DNA of 49,420 nt from Pseudomonadota bacterium (GCA_018240405.1 JAFEFW010000630.1:1-49420); one strand, 5' to 3'; positions 1-9,501 are shown, numbered from the stretch's first letter. Translations and numbers: made by a program. The notes: generated by a model not told the origin, from the sequence alone.

Positions 1-1113
1 GAAGCCGCCCAGGCCGCCGACCAGGCCAACCACGCCGCCGACCGCGCCAACGCGGTCCGGATAGTAGACCGGGATGTGCTTGTAGACGGCGGCCTTACCC
101 AGGCTCATGAAGAAACCCAGGATCGCGGAGACCGTAATGAACCCGACGATGCCGATCTGCGCGGTGAACTCGATGGGTCCGCGAATGCCTTTGATCACAT
201 AGGTGGCCGGCGGGTAGGACAGGATAAAGGTGCAGACGCATGCCACCAGGAACGTCCAATACATGATCCGGCGCGCGCCGAACTTGTCGGACAGGTGCCC
301 GCCATACGCTCTGAAAATCGACGCCGGCACGGAGTAGGCGGCGCCGATCATGCCGGCGGTGGTGATATCCAATCCATATACGCCGATCAGGTAGCGCGGC
401 AGCCAAAGCGCCAGTGCCACAAAGCCGCCGAAGACAAAGAAGTAGTAAAGCGAGAACCGCCAGACCTGGATATTCTTCAGCGGCTCCAGCATTTCGGCGA
501 GGGATTCCGCCTTGACGCCGGCCATACGCCGCCGTTGCAGGTCCGGGTCGTCCTTGGTGCCGAAGAAGAAAATCAACGCGGTGACTGCCAGCGCCGCCGC
601 CCAGACGAGAGCGACCGCCTGCCAGCCCCAGTGGACCAGCACCACCGGCGCGCAGAATTTCGTCAGCGCGGCGCCGACATTGCCGGCGCCGAAAATGCCG
701 AGGGCGGTGCCCTGTTTTTCCTTGGGAAACCACTTCGACACATAGGCAATGCCGATGGAGAACGATCCGCCCGCGAAGCCGACGCCAAGCGCGGCCAGCA
801 GGAAGGTGGTGTAGTCGTAAGCGAAGGTCAGCAGCGCGGTCATCGCCGCTGCCGCCAGCATGGTGATGAACAGGACCAGGCGTCCGCCGTACTGGTCGGA
901 CCAGACGCCCAGGATCAGGCGGATCAACGATCCCATCAGGATCGGCGTGCCAACCAACAGGCCGAACTGCGTATCGCTCAGCCCCAGATCCTTCTGGATC
1001 CGGATGCCGATGATGGCAAAGATCGACCAGACGGCGAAACAGATAGTGAAGGCAAACGTCGACAGCCACAGCGCCCGTTGCCGGTCGCCGGGACTGATAC
1101 TTGCTTGTGTCAT
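1..1113 (-). CDS. narK: NarK-type nitrate/nitrite transporter (MFS), 3' end cut by window edge
   Basis: This is an inner-membrane major facilitator carrier that should import nitrate and/or export nitrite for the NarGHI reductase encoded nearby. The frame stays open for 371 codons to the window edge, so the C-terminus is missing. The visible part shows most of the usual transmembrane helices. An Arg near residue 65 (GSLIRL) and a second Arg in SIFRAYGGHLSDKFGARR match the two family arginines that bind nitrate. IFGAGNVGAAL is the nitrate signature loop. The start lies 28 bp after the stop of the Crp/Fnr regulator gene on the same strand, so the two are probably cotranscribed. The direction of transport (NarK1 or NarK2 type) cannot be told from sequence alone. 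Confidence 0.93.
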   Translation of the reverse strand, partial: MTQASISPGDRQRALWLSTFAFTICFAVWSIFAIIGIRIQKDLGLSDTQFGLLVGTPILMGSLIRLILGVWSDQYGGRLVLFITMLAAAAMTALLTFAYDYTTFLLAALGVGFAGGSFSIGIAYVSKWFPKEKQGTALGIFGAGNVGAALTKFCAPVVLVHWGWQAVALVWAAALAVTALIFFFGTKDDPDLQRRRMAGVKAESLAEMLEPLKNIQVWRFSLYYFFVFGGFVALALWLPRYLIGVYGLDITTAGMIGAAYSVPASIFRAYGGHLSDKFGARRIMYWTFLVACVCTFILSYPPATYVIKGIRGPIEFTAQIGIVGFITVSAILGFFMSLGKAAVYKHIPVYYPDRVGAVGGVVGLVGGLGGF

Positions 1114-1141
1114 GGCCGCACCTGTGGGTGGGAGGTGGTAG

Positions 1142-1912
1142 TCAGGTTTCCTTGCGGGGAAGGGGAATGATTGCCTCCGGACCATCCAGAAGCGGGTCGA
1201 GGGCGAAATGCGCCTGCGCCGCGGCCGCGTCCTCGAGCATCACCATGTCGCCGTCGACACGGATGCCACGGCGGGCAACGGCGCTCAGCGTGCGGGAGAA
1301 GGTTTCGCGAGTCATGCCGAGTTGGGAGGCAATCAGGCGCTTTTCCAACGGCAGGCGGACCGGCTCGCCAGGCGGCACCGCCGCCAACAGGCCCATCAGG
1401 TAGCAGCCAATGCGTTCCTCGGCAGAACGAAGCTGCAGGTTCTTGGCGTGCTTGATCTGCCGGCGGAACTGCGCCGCCTGGCACGAAAGCACCGCAAGCG
1501 CGAGCGCATGGTCTGCGGCGACCGCGTCACGAAAGGTCGAAGCTTGCACCATCACCAGCCATGCCTCGCCGAGGACACGCGCACGCATCAGGTAGGGCTG
1601 CTGGTTCAGCACCGCGGCAGGCAGGATCAGGTCCGGACCGCGCACGAACTCGACCAGCGTCTCCTCCTTGCCGCGCACACCCAGCAGTTCGACGCTGCCG
1701 CTCAGCAGCAGCAGCGCGAAGGTTGGGATTTCCGCCTGTTCGAATAGCTGGCTGTCCGGCGGCATGCGGTGCAGCACCGCATGCTGCGCCAGTGCGTCGA
1801 GCGTGGCCGCGGGCACCGCATCCAGCCATGGCACGCGGCCGAGGGCGTCACGGGCGGTGGCAGCCGGGGCGATGGCGGCGTCGGCAGGCGGCATGTCGAT
1901 CTCCTTCAGCAT
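1142..1912 (-). CDS. Crp/Fnr-family transcriptional regulator, probably of nitrate respiration
   Basis: This 256-residue DNA-binding protein has an N-terminal cyclic-nucleotide-type beta-barrel (about 30-150), a dimerisation helix and a C-terminal winged helix. The recognition region LIASQLGMTRETFSR carries the E-x-x-S-R motif that in FNR/DNR proteins reads TTGAT half-sites. There are only two cysteines (in LSCQAAQ and IGCYLMG) and no N-terminal Cys cluster. It is therefore unlikely to bind FNR's oxygen-sensing [4Fe-4S] cluster, and resembles the NarR/DNR/NnrR branch. I chose the start at 1912 because AAGGAG lies 6 nt upstream. An in-frame extension to 1999 would run into the FNR-type box. 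The gene diverges from narGHJI and precedes narK, which suggests it controls both. Confidence 0.88.
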   Translation of the reverse strand: MLKEIDMPPADAAIAPAATARDALGRVPWLDAVPAATLDALAQHAVLHRMPPDSQLFEQAEIPTFALLLLSGSVELLGVRGKEETLVEFVRGPDLILPAAVLNQQPYLMRARVLGEAWLVMVQASTFRDAVAADHALALAVLSCQAAQFRRQIKHAKNLQLRSAEERIGCYLMGLLAAVPPGEPVRLPLEKRLIASQLGMTRETFSRTLSAVARRGIRVDGDMVMLEDAAAAQAHFALDPLLDGPEAIIPLPRKET

Positions 1913-1998
1913 CACCTGCTCCTTTGCCGCGATCCCTCCGAAGGGGCCATGAATTAGCGTCCTGCCATGCACATTGCTAAAGTGATCACGTGATTGCA

Positions 1999-2012
1999 TT
2001 GATCCAAATCAA
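1999..2012. promoter_or_regulatory. Perfect FNR/DNR-type box in the nar divergent promoter
   Basis: The sequence TTGATCCAAATCAA matches the FNR consensus TTGAT-N4-ATCAA exactly, with two perfect half-sites. It lies in the 182-bp gap between the leftward regulator gene and the rightward narG start at 2095. A class II position (centre near -41.5) would put a narG transcript start near 2047. I did not find a convincing -10 hexamer there. The palindrome could serve both divergent units. Confidence 0.85.
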
Positions 2013-2094
2013 CGATATTCCGTGATTCAACGCGTAAGCCTCCTGCCATATGCGGCGTCCGTTGGGGCGCGGCCGAGCAAGGCAGGACTTCCCG

Positions 2095-5000
2095 ATGAGT
2101 CATTTCCTCGATCGACTGACCTACTTCCGGAAGCAGGTCGGCACGTTCTCGAACGGCTATGGCGTGGTGACGAACGAGCCGCGGGAATGGGAGGACGGCT
2201 ACCGCAAGCGGTGGCAGCACGACAAAATCGTCCGCTCGACGCACGGCGTGAATTGTACCGGCAGTTGTTCCTGGAAGATCTACGTCAAGGGCGGGATCGT
2301 GACGTGGGAGACGCAGCAGACCGATTACCCGCGGACCCGCCCCGATCTGCCGAACCATGAGCCGCGCGGCTGCGCCCGCGGCGCGTCCTATTCCTGGTAT
2401 CTGTATTCCGCTAACCGCGTGAAGCACCCGCTGGTCCGCGGCCGCCTGATGAAGCTGTGGCGTGAGGCGCGCAAGACCCAGCCACCGGTCGCCGCCTGGC
2501 AGTCGATCGTGCAGGACCCGGCCAAGCGCGCCTCATACACGACGAAGCGCGGCCTGGGCGGGTTCGTGCGGGCGACGTGGGATGAGGTGAATGAGATCAT
2601 CGCCGCGGCCAATGCCTATACAGTAAAGACCTACGGACCCGACCGCGTCATCGGCTTCTCGCCGATTCCGGCCATGTCCATGGTCTCCTACGCCGCAGGC
2701 TCACGCTACCTGTCGTTGCTCGGCGGCGTCTGCATGAGCTTTTACGACTGGTACTGCGACCTGCCGCCGTCGAGCCCGATGACCTGGGGCGAGCAGACCG
2801 ACGTGCCGGAAAGCGCCGACTGGTACAACGCAGGCTTCCTGATGCTGTGGGGCTCCAACGTGCCGCAGACGCGCACGCCCGACGCGCATTTCTACACCGA
2901 GGTTCGTTACAAGGGCACCAAGAGCGTCGTTGTCTCCCCGGACTACGCGGAGGCGACCAAGTTCGCCGATCTGTGGCTGCATCCGAAGCAGGGCACCGAC
3001 GCCGCGCTGGCCATGGCCATGGGGCACGTGATCCTGCGCGAGTTCCACCTGGACCGCACGGTGCCCTACTTCCAGGACTACGTCCGTCGCTACAGCGACC
3101 TGCCGATGCTGGTCCGCCTGGTGAAGCAGGGCGAGCACTACGTGCCTGAACGCCTGCTGCGCGCCGAGGATTTTGCCGACTCGCTGGGGCAGGCAAACAA
3201 CGCCGCCTGGAAGACGGTGGCGCTCGACGAGGCTGGCCAGCCGGTCGCGCCAAATGGCTCAATTGGTTACCGTTGGGGCGAGCAGGGCAAGTGGCACCTG
3301 GATGAGGCGTCGTCGCTGGTGCTGACCCTGGCGGAGCAGGGCAGGGTGGAGTCGGTTGCCTTCCCGTATTTCGGCGGCCTCGCCACCAACGGCTTCACCG
3401 CAACACAGCACCCGGAGGTGCAGCCGCGGAACATTCCGGTGAAGGCGCTGGCGCTGAAGGACGGTGAGACGCTGGTTGCCACGGTGTTCGACCTGTTGTG
3501 CGGCAATTACGGCCTGGACCGCGGCTTCGGCGGCGGCAATGTCGGAAAATCCTACGACGAAGACGCGCCCTTCACCCCCGCCTGGGCAGAGCGCGTCACC
3601 GGCGTGCCGCGCCACCAGATCATCCATGTGGCGCGCGAATTCGCCTCGAACGCCGAGAAGACCAACGGCCGCTCGATGGTGATCCTCGGCGCCGGTCTGA
3701 ACCACTGGTACCACATGGACATGAACTACCGGGGGATCATCAATCTCCTGGTGATGTGCGGCTGCGTCGGGCAGTCCGGCGGCGGCTGGTCGCACTATGT
3801 GGGCCAGGAGAAACTGCGGCCGCAGACCGGCTGGGCGCCGATCGCGTTCGCGCTGGACTGGGCGCGTCCGCCGCGGCAGCAAAACTCGACCTCGTTCTTC
3901 TATGCGCATACGGATCAGTGGCGCTATGAGACGCTGCATGTGTCAGAAATCCTGTCGCCGACCGCGCCTGCCGGCGACTGGAACGCGGCGCTGATCGACT
4001 ACAATGTGCGTTCCGAACGCATGGGCTGGCTGCCCTCGGCGCCGCAACTGAAGCAGAACCCGCTGGGAATTGCCGCGGCAGCGAAGGCGGCAGGGCAGGA
4101 GCCGAAGGACTACGTGGCGAAGTCCTTGCAGGACGGCAGCCTGCAGATGTCCTGCCACGATCCCGACGATCCCGCGAACTGGCCGCGCAATCTGTTTGTG
4201 TGGCGATCCAATCTGCTGGGCTCCTCCGGCAAGGGCCATGAATACTTCCTGAAGCACCTGCTGGGCACGCCAAACGGCGTGCTGGGCAAGGATCTGGGCG
4301 AGGAGGGGCGCGAGAAGCCGGTCGATGTCATCTGGCACGACACGGCGCCGGAAGGGAAACTCGACCTGCTGGTGACGCTGGATTTCCGCATGTCCACCAC
4401 CTGCGTCTACTCGGACATCGTTCTGCCGACGGCGACCTGGTACGAGAAGAACGACCTCAACACCTCGGACATGCACCCGTTCATCCACCCGCTGTCCGCG
4501 GCGGTTGATCCGGCGTGGGAGGCGCGGTCGGACTGGGACATCTACAAGGGCATCGCCAAGGCGTTCAGCACCGTCGCGCCGGAGGTCCTCGGCCAGGAAA
4601 CCGACGTTGTTCTGGCGCCGATCCAGCACGACAGCCCGGGCGAACTGGCGCAGCCCTACGATGTCGCCGACTGGAAGGCGACGGGCGCGCTGCCGGTGCC
4701 CGGCCGTACCATGCCGGCGGTGGCAGTGATCGAGCGTGACTATCCCGGCCTGTACGATCGTTTCACCTCTATCGGCCCGCTGATGGAAAAGATCGGCAAT
4801 GGCGGTAAGGGCATCGCCTGGAATACGCAGCATGAGATGGACTTCCTGCGTGACCTGAACGGCCGGGCCGCCAATGGCCAGCCTAAGCTGGACAGCGACA
4901 TCGACGCCATTGAGGCGATCCTGTCGCTGGCGCCGGAGACCAACGGCGAGGTCGCGGTGAAGGCCTGGGAAGCGCTTGCAAAAATCACCGGCCGCGCGCA

Positions 5001-5787
5001 CGCGCACCTGGCGGTACCGAAAGAGGATGAGAAGATCCGCTACCGCGACGTGCAGGCGCAGCCACGCAAGATTATCTCCTCGCCGACCTGGTCCGGAATC
5101 GAATCGGAAAAGGTTTGCTACAACGCTGGCTACACCAATGTGCATGAACTGATCCCCTGGCGCACGCTGACCGGACGGCAGCAGCTTTACCAGGACCATC
5201 TGTGGATGCGCGCCTTCGGCGAGGCCTTCGTCACCTGGCGGCCGCCGGTGGACACCAAGGCAATTGCGCCGGTGCAGGGCAAGCACGGCAACGGCAATCC
5301 GGAAATCGTGCTGAACTTCATCACCCCGCACCAGAAATGGGGCATTCACAGCACCTACTCCGACAATCTGCTGATGCTGACGCTGAATCGCGGCGGCCCG
5401 GTGGTGTGGATCAGCGAAACGGATGCGAAACAGGCCGGCATTGCCGACAATGACTGGATCGAGGCGTACAACGCCAACGGCGCGCTGGTCGCCAGGGCGG
5501 TCGTTTCGCAACGGGTCAATCCGGGCATGGCGCTGATGTACCATGCGCAGGAGAAGATCGTGAATGTCCCCGGCAGTGAGATCACCGGCAAGCGCGGCGG
5601 CATCCACAACTCGGTGACGCGCGCGGTGCTGAAGCCGACGCACATGATCGGCGGCTACGCGCAGCAATCCTATGGCTTCAACTACTACGGCACGGTCGGC
5701 TCCAACCGCGACGAGTTCATTGTCGTCCGGCGCATGAACAAGGTGGACTGGCTCGACGAACCGGTCGTTACGAAGGAGACCGTGTGA
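2095..5787 (+). CDS. narG: Respiratory nitrate reductase alpha subunit NarG (Mo-bisMGD, FS0)
   Basis: NarG is the catalytic subunit of membrane-bound nitrate reductase. It reduces nitrate to nitrite on the cytoplasmic face with electrons from NarH. The 1230-residue protein is colinear with E. coli NarG over its whole length. His50, Cys54, Cys58 and Cys93 (THGVNCTGSC and RGCARG) ligate the FS0 cluster. The Asp in SFYDWYCDLP is the molybdenum ligand. There is no cleavable Tat signal, as expected for the cytoplasm-facing type. I chose the ATG at 2095 (MSHFLDRL) because it matches the family N-terminus; an in-frame ATG at 2050 adds 15 unrelated residues. An FNR-type box lies upstream, and narH starts on the last base of the stop codon. 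Confidence 0.98.
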   Translation: MSHFLDRLTYFRKQVGTFSNGYGVVTNEPREWEDGYRKRWQHDKIVRSTHGVNCTGSCSWKIYVKGGIVTWETQQTDYPRTRPDLPNHEPRGCARGASYSWYLYSANRVKHPLVRGRLMKLWREARKTQPPVAAWQSIVQDPAKRASYTTKRGLGGFVRATWDEVNEIIAAANAYTVKTYGPDRVIGFSPIPAMSMVSYAAGSRYLSLLGGVCMSFYDWYCDLPPSSPMTWGEQTDVPESADWYNAGFLMLWGSNVPQTRTPDAHFYTEVRYKGTKSVVVSPDYAEATKFADLWLHPKQGTDAALAMAMGHVILREFHLDRTVPYFQDYVRRYSDLPMLVRLVKQGEHYVPERLLRAEDFADSLGQANNAAWKTVALDEAGQPVAPNGSIGYRWGEQGKWHLDEASSLVLTLAEQGRVESVAFPYFGGLATNGFTATQHPEVQPRNIPVKALALKDGETLVATVFDLLCGNYGLDRGFGGGNVGKSYDEDAPFTPAWAERVTGVPRHQIIHVAREFASNAEKTNGRSMVILGAGLNHWYHMDMNYRGIINLLVMCGCVGQSGGGWSHYVGQEKLRPQTGWAPIAFALDWARPPRQQNSTSFFYAHTDQWRYETLHVSEILSPTAPAGDWNAALIDYNVRSERMGWLPSAPQLKQNPLGIAAAAKAAGQEPKDYVAKSLQDGSLQMSCHDPDDPANWPRNLFVWRSNLLGSSGKGHEYFLKHLLGTPNGVLGKDLGEEGREKPVDVIWHDTAPEGKLDLLVTLDFRMSTTCVYSDIVLPTATWYEKNDLNTSDMHPFIHPLSAAVDPAWEARSDWDIYKGIAKAFSTVAPEVLGQETDVVLAPIQHDSPGELAQPYDVADWKATGALPVPGRTMPAVAVIERDYPGLYDRFTSIGPLMEKIGNGGKGIAWNTQHEMDFLRDLNGRAANGQPKLDSDIDAIEAILSLAPETNGEVAVKAWEALAKITGRAHAHLAVPKEDEKIRYRDVQAQPRKIISSPTWSGIESEKVCYNAGYTNVHELIPWRTLTGRQQLYQDHLWMRAFGEAFVTWRPPVDTKAIAPVQGKHGNGNPEIVLNFITPHQKWGIHSTYSDNLLMLTLNRGGPVVWISETDAKQAGIADNDWIEAYNANGALVARAVVSQRVNPGMALMYHAQEKIVNVPGSEITGKRGGIHNSVTRAVLKPTHMIGGYAQQSYGFNYYGTVGSNRDEFIVVRRMNKVDWLDEPVVTKETV

Positions 5788-7298
5788 TGAAGGTTCGCGC
5801 GCAGATCGCCATGGTGCTGAACCTGGACAAGTGCATCGGCTGCCACACCTGTTCGGTCACCTGCAAGAACGTCTGGACCAGCCGCGAGGGCATGGAATAC
5901 GTCTGGTTCAACAACGTCGAAACCAAGCCGGGCGTCGGCTATCCGAAGGACTGGGAGAACCAGAACCGCTGGAACGGTGGCTTCGTTCGCCGCCGCAACG
6001 GCAAGATCGAGCCGCGCATCGGCGCCAAGTGGCGCGTGCTGTCGAAGATTTTCGCCAATCCCGACCTGCCGGAAATCGACGACTACTACGAACCCTTCAC
6101 CTTCGACTACGAACATCTGCAGCAGGCGCCGGAGTCGAAGGCGATGCCGACGGCGCGGCCCCGCTCGCTGGTCACTGGCCAACGGATGGAAAAGATCGAG
6201 TGGGGTCCGAACTGGGAAGAAATCCTCGGCGGCGAATTCTCCAAGCGCAGCCAGGACTCCAACTTTGAAGGCGTACAGAAGGACATCTACGGGGCCTTCG
6301 AAAACACCTTCATGATGTACCTGCCGCGCCTGTGCGAGCACTGCCTGAATCCCGCCTGCGCCGCATCGTGCCCGTCGGGCGCCATCTATAAGCGCGAGGA
6401 AGACGGCATCGTCCTGGTCGACCAGGACAAGTGCCGCGGCTGGCGCATGTGCATTTCCGGCTGTCCCTACAAGAAGGTCTACTACAACTGGTCCTCCGGC
6501 AAGTCGGAGAAGTGCACTTTCTGCTTCCCGCGCATCGAGGCGGGCATGCCGACGGTGTGTTCGGAAACCTGCGTCGGCCGCATCCGCTACCTCGGCGTCG
6601 TGCTTTACGATGCCGACCGCATCGAGGAAGCCGCTTCAGTACCGGATGAGGGCGACCTGTACGAAGCACAACTGAAGGTCTTCCTCGATCCGTTCGATCC
6701 GGCTGTGCAGGCGCAGGCGCGGGCCGACGGCATCTCCCAGGCTTGGTTGGACGCGGCGAAGCGGTCACCAGTGTGGCGCATGGCGATGGATTGGAAGATC
6801 GCCTTCCCGCTGCATCCCGAGTATCGCACCCTGCCAATGGTCTGGTACGTGCCGCCGCTGTCACCGATCCAGTCTGCGGCGGCGAAGGGCGACCTGGGGC
6901 AGGTTAATGGCCTGCCAGATGTGAAGTCACTGCGCATTCCGGTGCAATACCTGGCGAACCTGTTGACCGCCGGCCGCACCGCGCCGGTCGAACTGGCGCT
7001 GGACCGCATGCTCGCCATGCGGGCGTATATGCGGAGTAAGACCATAGACGGCGTCATCAATGACGGGCTGGCGGAGCGCGTCGGCCTGTCGGGCAACGAC
7101 ATCGAGGAGATGTACCGCCTGATGGCAATCGCCAACTACGAGGACCGCTTCGTCATTCCCACCGCCCACCGGGAGACCGGTGAGGACGCGTATCAGCTAC
7201 GCGGCTCCTGCGGCTTCTCCTTTGGCGATGGCTGCTCCGGCAAGACCGGCTTCAACCTGTTCGGCCAGAAGCAGAAGACCCCGATGGAGACGATCTGA
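5787..7298 (+). CDS. narH: Respiratory nitrate reductase beta subunit NarH (4 Fe-S clusters)
   Basis: NarH is the iron-sulfur electron-transfer subunit that links the NarI hemes to NarG. The 503-residue protein has four cysteine groups: CIGCHTCSVTC near residue 16, then CEHCLNPACAASC, CRGWRMCISGC, and CTFC with a later CSETC. The Trp in CRGWRMC replaces a cluster cysteine, the hallmark of the [3Fe-4S] centre in NarH. The start at 5787 shares one base with the narG stop (TGATG). A GTG one codon earlier is possible but less likely. The gene is in the narGHJI operon and its stop overlaps the narJ start. Confidence 0.98.
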   Translation: MKVRAQIAMVLNLDKCIGCHTCSVTCKNVWTSREGMEYVWFNNVETKPGVGYPKDWENQNRWNGGFVRRRNGKIEPRIGAKWRVLSKIFANPDLPEIDDYYEPFTFDYEHLQQAPESKAMPTARPRSLVTGQRMEKIEWGPNWEEILGGEFSKRSQDSNFEGVQKDIYGAFENTFMMYLPRLCEHCLNPACAASCPSGAIYKREEDGIVLVDQDKCRGWRMCISGCPYKKVYYNWSSGKSEKCTFCFPRIEAGMPTVCSETCVGRIRYLGVVLYDADRIEEAASVPDEGDLYEAQLKVFLDPFDPAVQAQARADGISQAWLDAAKRSPVWRMAMDWKIAFPLHPEYRTLPMVWYVPPLSPIQSAAAKGDLGQVNGLPDVKSLRIPVQYLANLLTAGRTAPVELALDRMLAMRAYMRSKTIDGVINDGLAERVGLSGNDIEEMYRLMAIANYEDRFVIPTAHRETGEDAYQLRGSCGFSFGDGCSGKTGFNLFGQKQKTPMETI

Positions 7299-7963
7299 TG
7301 GCCCGGACTTATCGCGCCCTGGCCGCGCTGCTGTCTTATCCGACCGAGAACCTGCAGGCGGCAACGGGCGAAATTGCTTCCGTCCTGGCAGCCGAGGGTC
7401 TTGTGCCGGCCGATCAGCCGCTGCTTGCCGACCTCGCCGGCGGCGACGTCTACGACCTGCAGGAACGCTATGTCAGCCTGTTCGACCGCGGTCGCGCCGT
7501 CTCCATGCATTTGTTCGAGCACGTGCACGGCGAATCCCGTGACCGCGGCCAGGCGATGGCCGATCTGGTGGATCTCTATGCCCAGCACGGCCTGGAGATG
7601 AACCAGGGCGAACTGCCCGACTACCTGCCGCTGTTCCTGGAATTCCTTTCGCTGCTGCCGGACGCTGAGGCGCGGGAGTTGCTGGCCGAACCCGCCGGCA
7701 TCTTACGCGCGCTGGCCGACCGGCTTGGCACGCGCGATGCCGGCTACGCCGCTGTCATGCAGGCGCTGGCTGATCTGGCGCAGGCCCCCGCCATCGGCGT
7801 GTCCGATATTCCCGACGACGATCCCAACGACCTGGCCGCGCTCGACGCCGCCTGGGAGGAAGCCGCCGTTCGTTTCGGCCCCGGTGAGGCCATGGACGGC
7901 TGCTCGACCGACCGCCTGCGCACCCGCATTCGCGCCGCCAGGCGCGACGCCCGCGCCGCCTGA
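7298..7963 (+). CDS. narJ: Nitrate reductase assembly chaperone NarJ
   Basis: NarJ is a cytoplasmic, system-specific chaperone. It binds apo-NarG and holds the NarGH complex until molybdenum cofactor and FS0 are inserted and NarI is attached; it is not part of the mature enzyme. The 221-residue helical protein carries the family core YVSLFDRGRAVSMHLFEHVH followed by GESRDRGQAM. It has an acidic linker (IPDDDPNDL) and a basic, Arg/Ala-rich tail. The ATG overlaps the narH stop by one base, which implies translational coupling. Length is close to the usual 220-240 residues. Confidence 0.96.
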   Translation: MARTYRALAALLSYPTENLQAATGEIASVLAAEGLVPADQPLLADLAGGDVYDLQERYVSLFDRGRAVSMHLFEHVHGESRDRGQAMADLVDLYAQHGLEMNQGELPDYLPLFLEFLSLLPDAEARELLAEPAGILRALADRLGTRDAGYAAVMQALADLAQAPAIGVSDIPDDDPNDLAALDAAWEEAAVRFGPGEAMDGCSTDRLRTRIRAARRDARAA

Positions 7964-7975
7964 GGAGCTTCGAAA

Positions 7976-8674
7976 ATGTCCTGGCTCAACACTGTGTTCT
8001 TCGGTTGGTATCCCTACGTGGCGCTGACGGTCTTCGCGCTTGGCAGCCTGCTGCGCTTTGACCACTCGCAGTACACCTGGCGCAGCGGATCGTCGCAGTT
8101 GCTGCGGCGCAAGCAACTGATGTGGGGCTCCAACCTGTTCCATGTTGGCATCCTGTGCATCCTCGGCGGCCATTTCGTCGGCCTGCTGACGCCGGTGGCG
8201 GTATTCGACGCGTTCGGCATCAGCCACAGCTTCAAGCAGGGACTGGCGATGACGTTTGGTGGCATTGCCGGCATCGCCTGCTGGATCGGCGTCGCCCTGC
8301 TGGCGCATCGCCGCCTGAAGGACCCGCGCATCCTGGCGACCTCCAGCGTCGGCGACATCGGCATCCTGTTGCTGCTCTGGGCGCAACTCACGCTCGGCCT
8401 GCTGTCCATTCCGGTGTCCGCCATGCACATGGACGGGCATGAAATGGTGAAATTCATGAATTGGGCGCAGGGCATCGTTACGCTGCAGCCGAGCTCCGCC
8501 GGTCTGATCGCGGACGTAAACCCGATCTTCAAGCTGCACATCTTCCTCGGCCTGACGATCTTCCTGGTGTTCCCCTTCACCCGCCTGGTGCACGTCCTCA
8601 GCGCGCCAGTCTGGTATCTGGGCCGCCAGGGCTATCAGGTCGTCCGGACGACGCGTCCGGTGGCCGGGGAGTGA
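7976..8674 (+). CDS. narI: Respiratory nitrate reductase gamma subunit NarI (diheme cytochrome b)
   Basis: NarI is the membrane anchor that oxidises quinol at the periplasmic side and passes electrons to NarH through two b hemes. The 232-residue protein has five predicted transmembrane helices. The heme-ligand histidines are visible: His56 and His66 (LFHVGILCILGGH), and a second pair in FKLHIFLG and TRLVHVLS, matching E. coli His187 and His205. A GAGGAG ribosome-binding site precedes the ATG. The gene lies 12 bp after narJ and 5 bp before the ppiC-like gene, so it is in the same operon. Confidence 0.97.
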   Translation: MSWLNTVFFGWYPYVALTVFALGSLLRFDHSQYTWRSGSSQLLRRKQLMWGSNLFHVGILCILGGHFVGLLTPVAVFDAFGISHSFKQGLAMTFGGIAGIACWIGVALLAHRRLKDPRILATSSVGDIGILLLLWAQLTLGLLSIPVSAMHMDGHEMVKFMNWAQGIVTLQPSSAGLIADVNPIFKLHIFLGLTIFLVFPFTRLVHVLSAPVWYLGRQGYQVVRTTRPVAGE

Positions 8675-8679
8675 CGCCG

Positions 8680-9501
8680 ATGCGCACTGTGCTGCTCCGC
8701 GAAACCCTCCGCCCGTCGATCAGCGTCAATGGCACCGTCATTCCGAATGGCGCCATCGCCCGCGAGGTGCAGAACCACACCGGCGGCTCGCCCCTCGAAG
8801 CCTGGCAAGAAGCCACGCGTGCGCTGGTTATCCGTGAACTCCTGCTGCAGCGTGCGCAGACGCTGGGCTTGCAGGCACAGCCACGCAGCGTCGATGGATT
8901 ACGCGAAACGGATGAGGAGGCGCTGATCCGCGCCGTGCTGGAGCACGACGTGCGTACGCCCACCGCGGACGAGGATACCTGCCGCCGCTACTACCAGGCG
9001 AACAAGACGCGGTTTCGGACGCCGGACCTGTTCGAGCCGCGGCACGTCTTGTTCCAGGCCAGAAGCGACGATGAGGCCGCCTATGCCCACGCCTTCGCCA
9101 AGGCCACGGCGGCGCTCGAGCTGGTCCGCGCCCGGCCCGATTGTTTCGAGGCCCTGGCCCATGACCTGTCCGACTGTCCTTCCCGCGAGCGGGGCGGTCT
9201 CCTCGGCCAGGTCGTCGCAGGCGATACGACACTGGCGTTCGACGCGGCGCTGCGTACGCTGCAACCCGGCGAGACCTGTGCCGAACCGGTGCGCACCCGG
9301 TACGGCGTGCACGTGGTCCGGCTGGAGCGCCGCACGGGCGGCCAGATCCTGCCGTTCGAGGACGTATACGACCGTATCGCCGCCTATCTGGAAGAGCGTT
9401 CCCAGCGTAAGGCCATGGCGCAGTACATTAGCCGGCTGGCCGGCGAAGCGGTGATCACCGGCTTCGACATGCAAGGCACCGCATCGCCCCTGCTGCAATA
9501 A
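8680..9501 (+). CDS. PpiC/NifM-type parvulin peptidyl-prolyl isomerase of the nar operon
   Basis: This is a 273-residue peptidyl-prolyl cis-trans isomerase. The C-terminal half holds a parvulin rotamase domain (about 120-225), with RHVLFQA near its start, DCPSRERGGLLG, and YGVHVVRLERR near its end. The N-terminal half is a SurA/NifM-like helical region. No signal peptide or membrane segment is visible, so it should act in the cytoplasm. NifM assists nitrogenase Fe protein maturation; by analogy this protein may help fold NarG or NarH, which is inference. The start at 8680 lies 5 bp after the narI stop. Parvulin genes are known beside narGHJI in other proteobacteria. Confidence 0.9.
   Translation: MRTVLLRETLRPSISVNGTVIPNGAIAREVQNHTGGSPLEAWQEATRALVIRELLLQRAQTLGLQAQPRSVDGLRETDEEALIRAVLEHDVRTPTADEDTCRRYYQANKTRFRTPDLFEPRHVLFQARSDDEAAYAHAFAKATAALELVRARPDCFEALAHDLSDCPSRERGGLLGQVVAGDTTLAFDAALRTLQPGETCAEPVRTRYGVHVVRLERRTGGQILPFEDVYDRIAAYLEERSQRKAMAQYISRLAGEAVITGFDMQGTASPLLQ

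Noticed and set aside
76-1170. Rightward frame opposite narK
   Set aside because: NarK transmembrane helices and both nitrate-binding arginines are clear on the minus strand; the rightward product has no family resemblance.
1913-1999. Longer Crp/Fnr regulator starting at 1999
   Set aside because: The extra 29 residues lack family similarity and begin inside the FNR-type box; the ATG at 1912 has a good ribosome-binding site.
3943-5667. Long open frame antisense to narG (574 codons)
   Set aside because: It lies wholly opposite a full-length, perfectly conserved narG. Its product is Arg/Gly/Val-rich with no recognisable domain. High GC at third positions creates such antisense frames.
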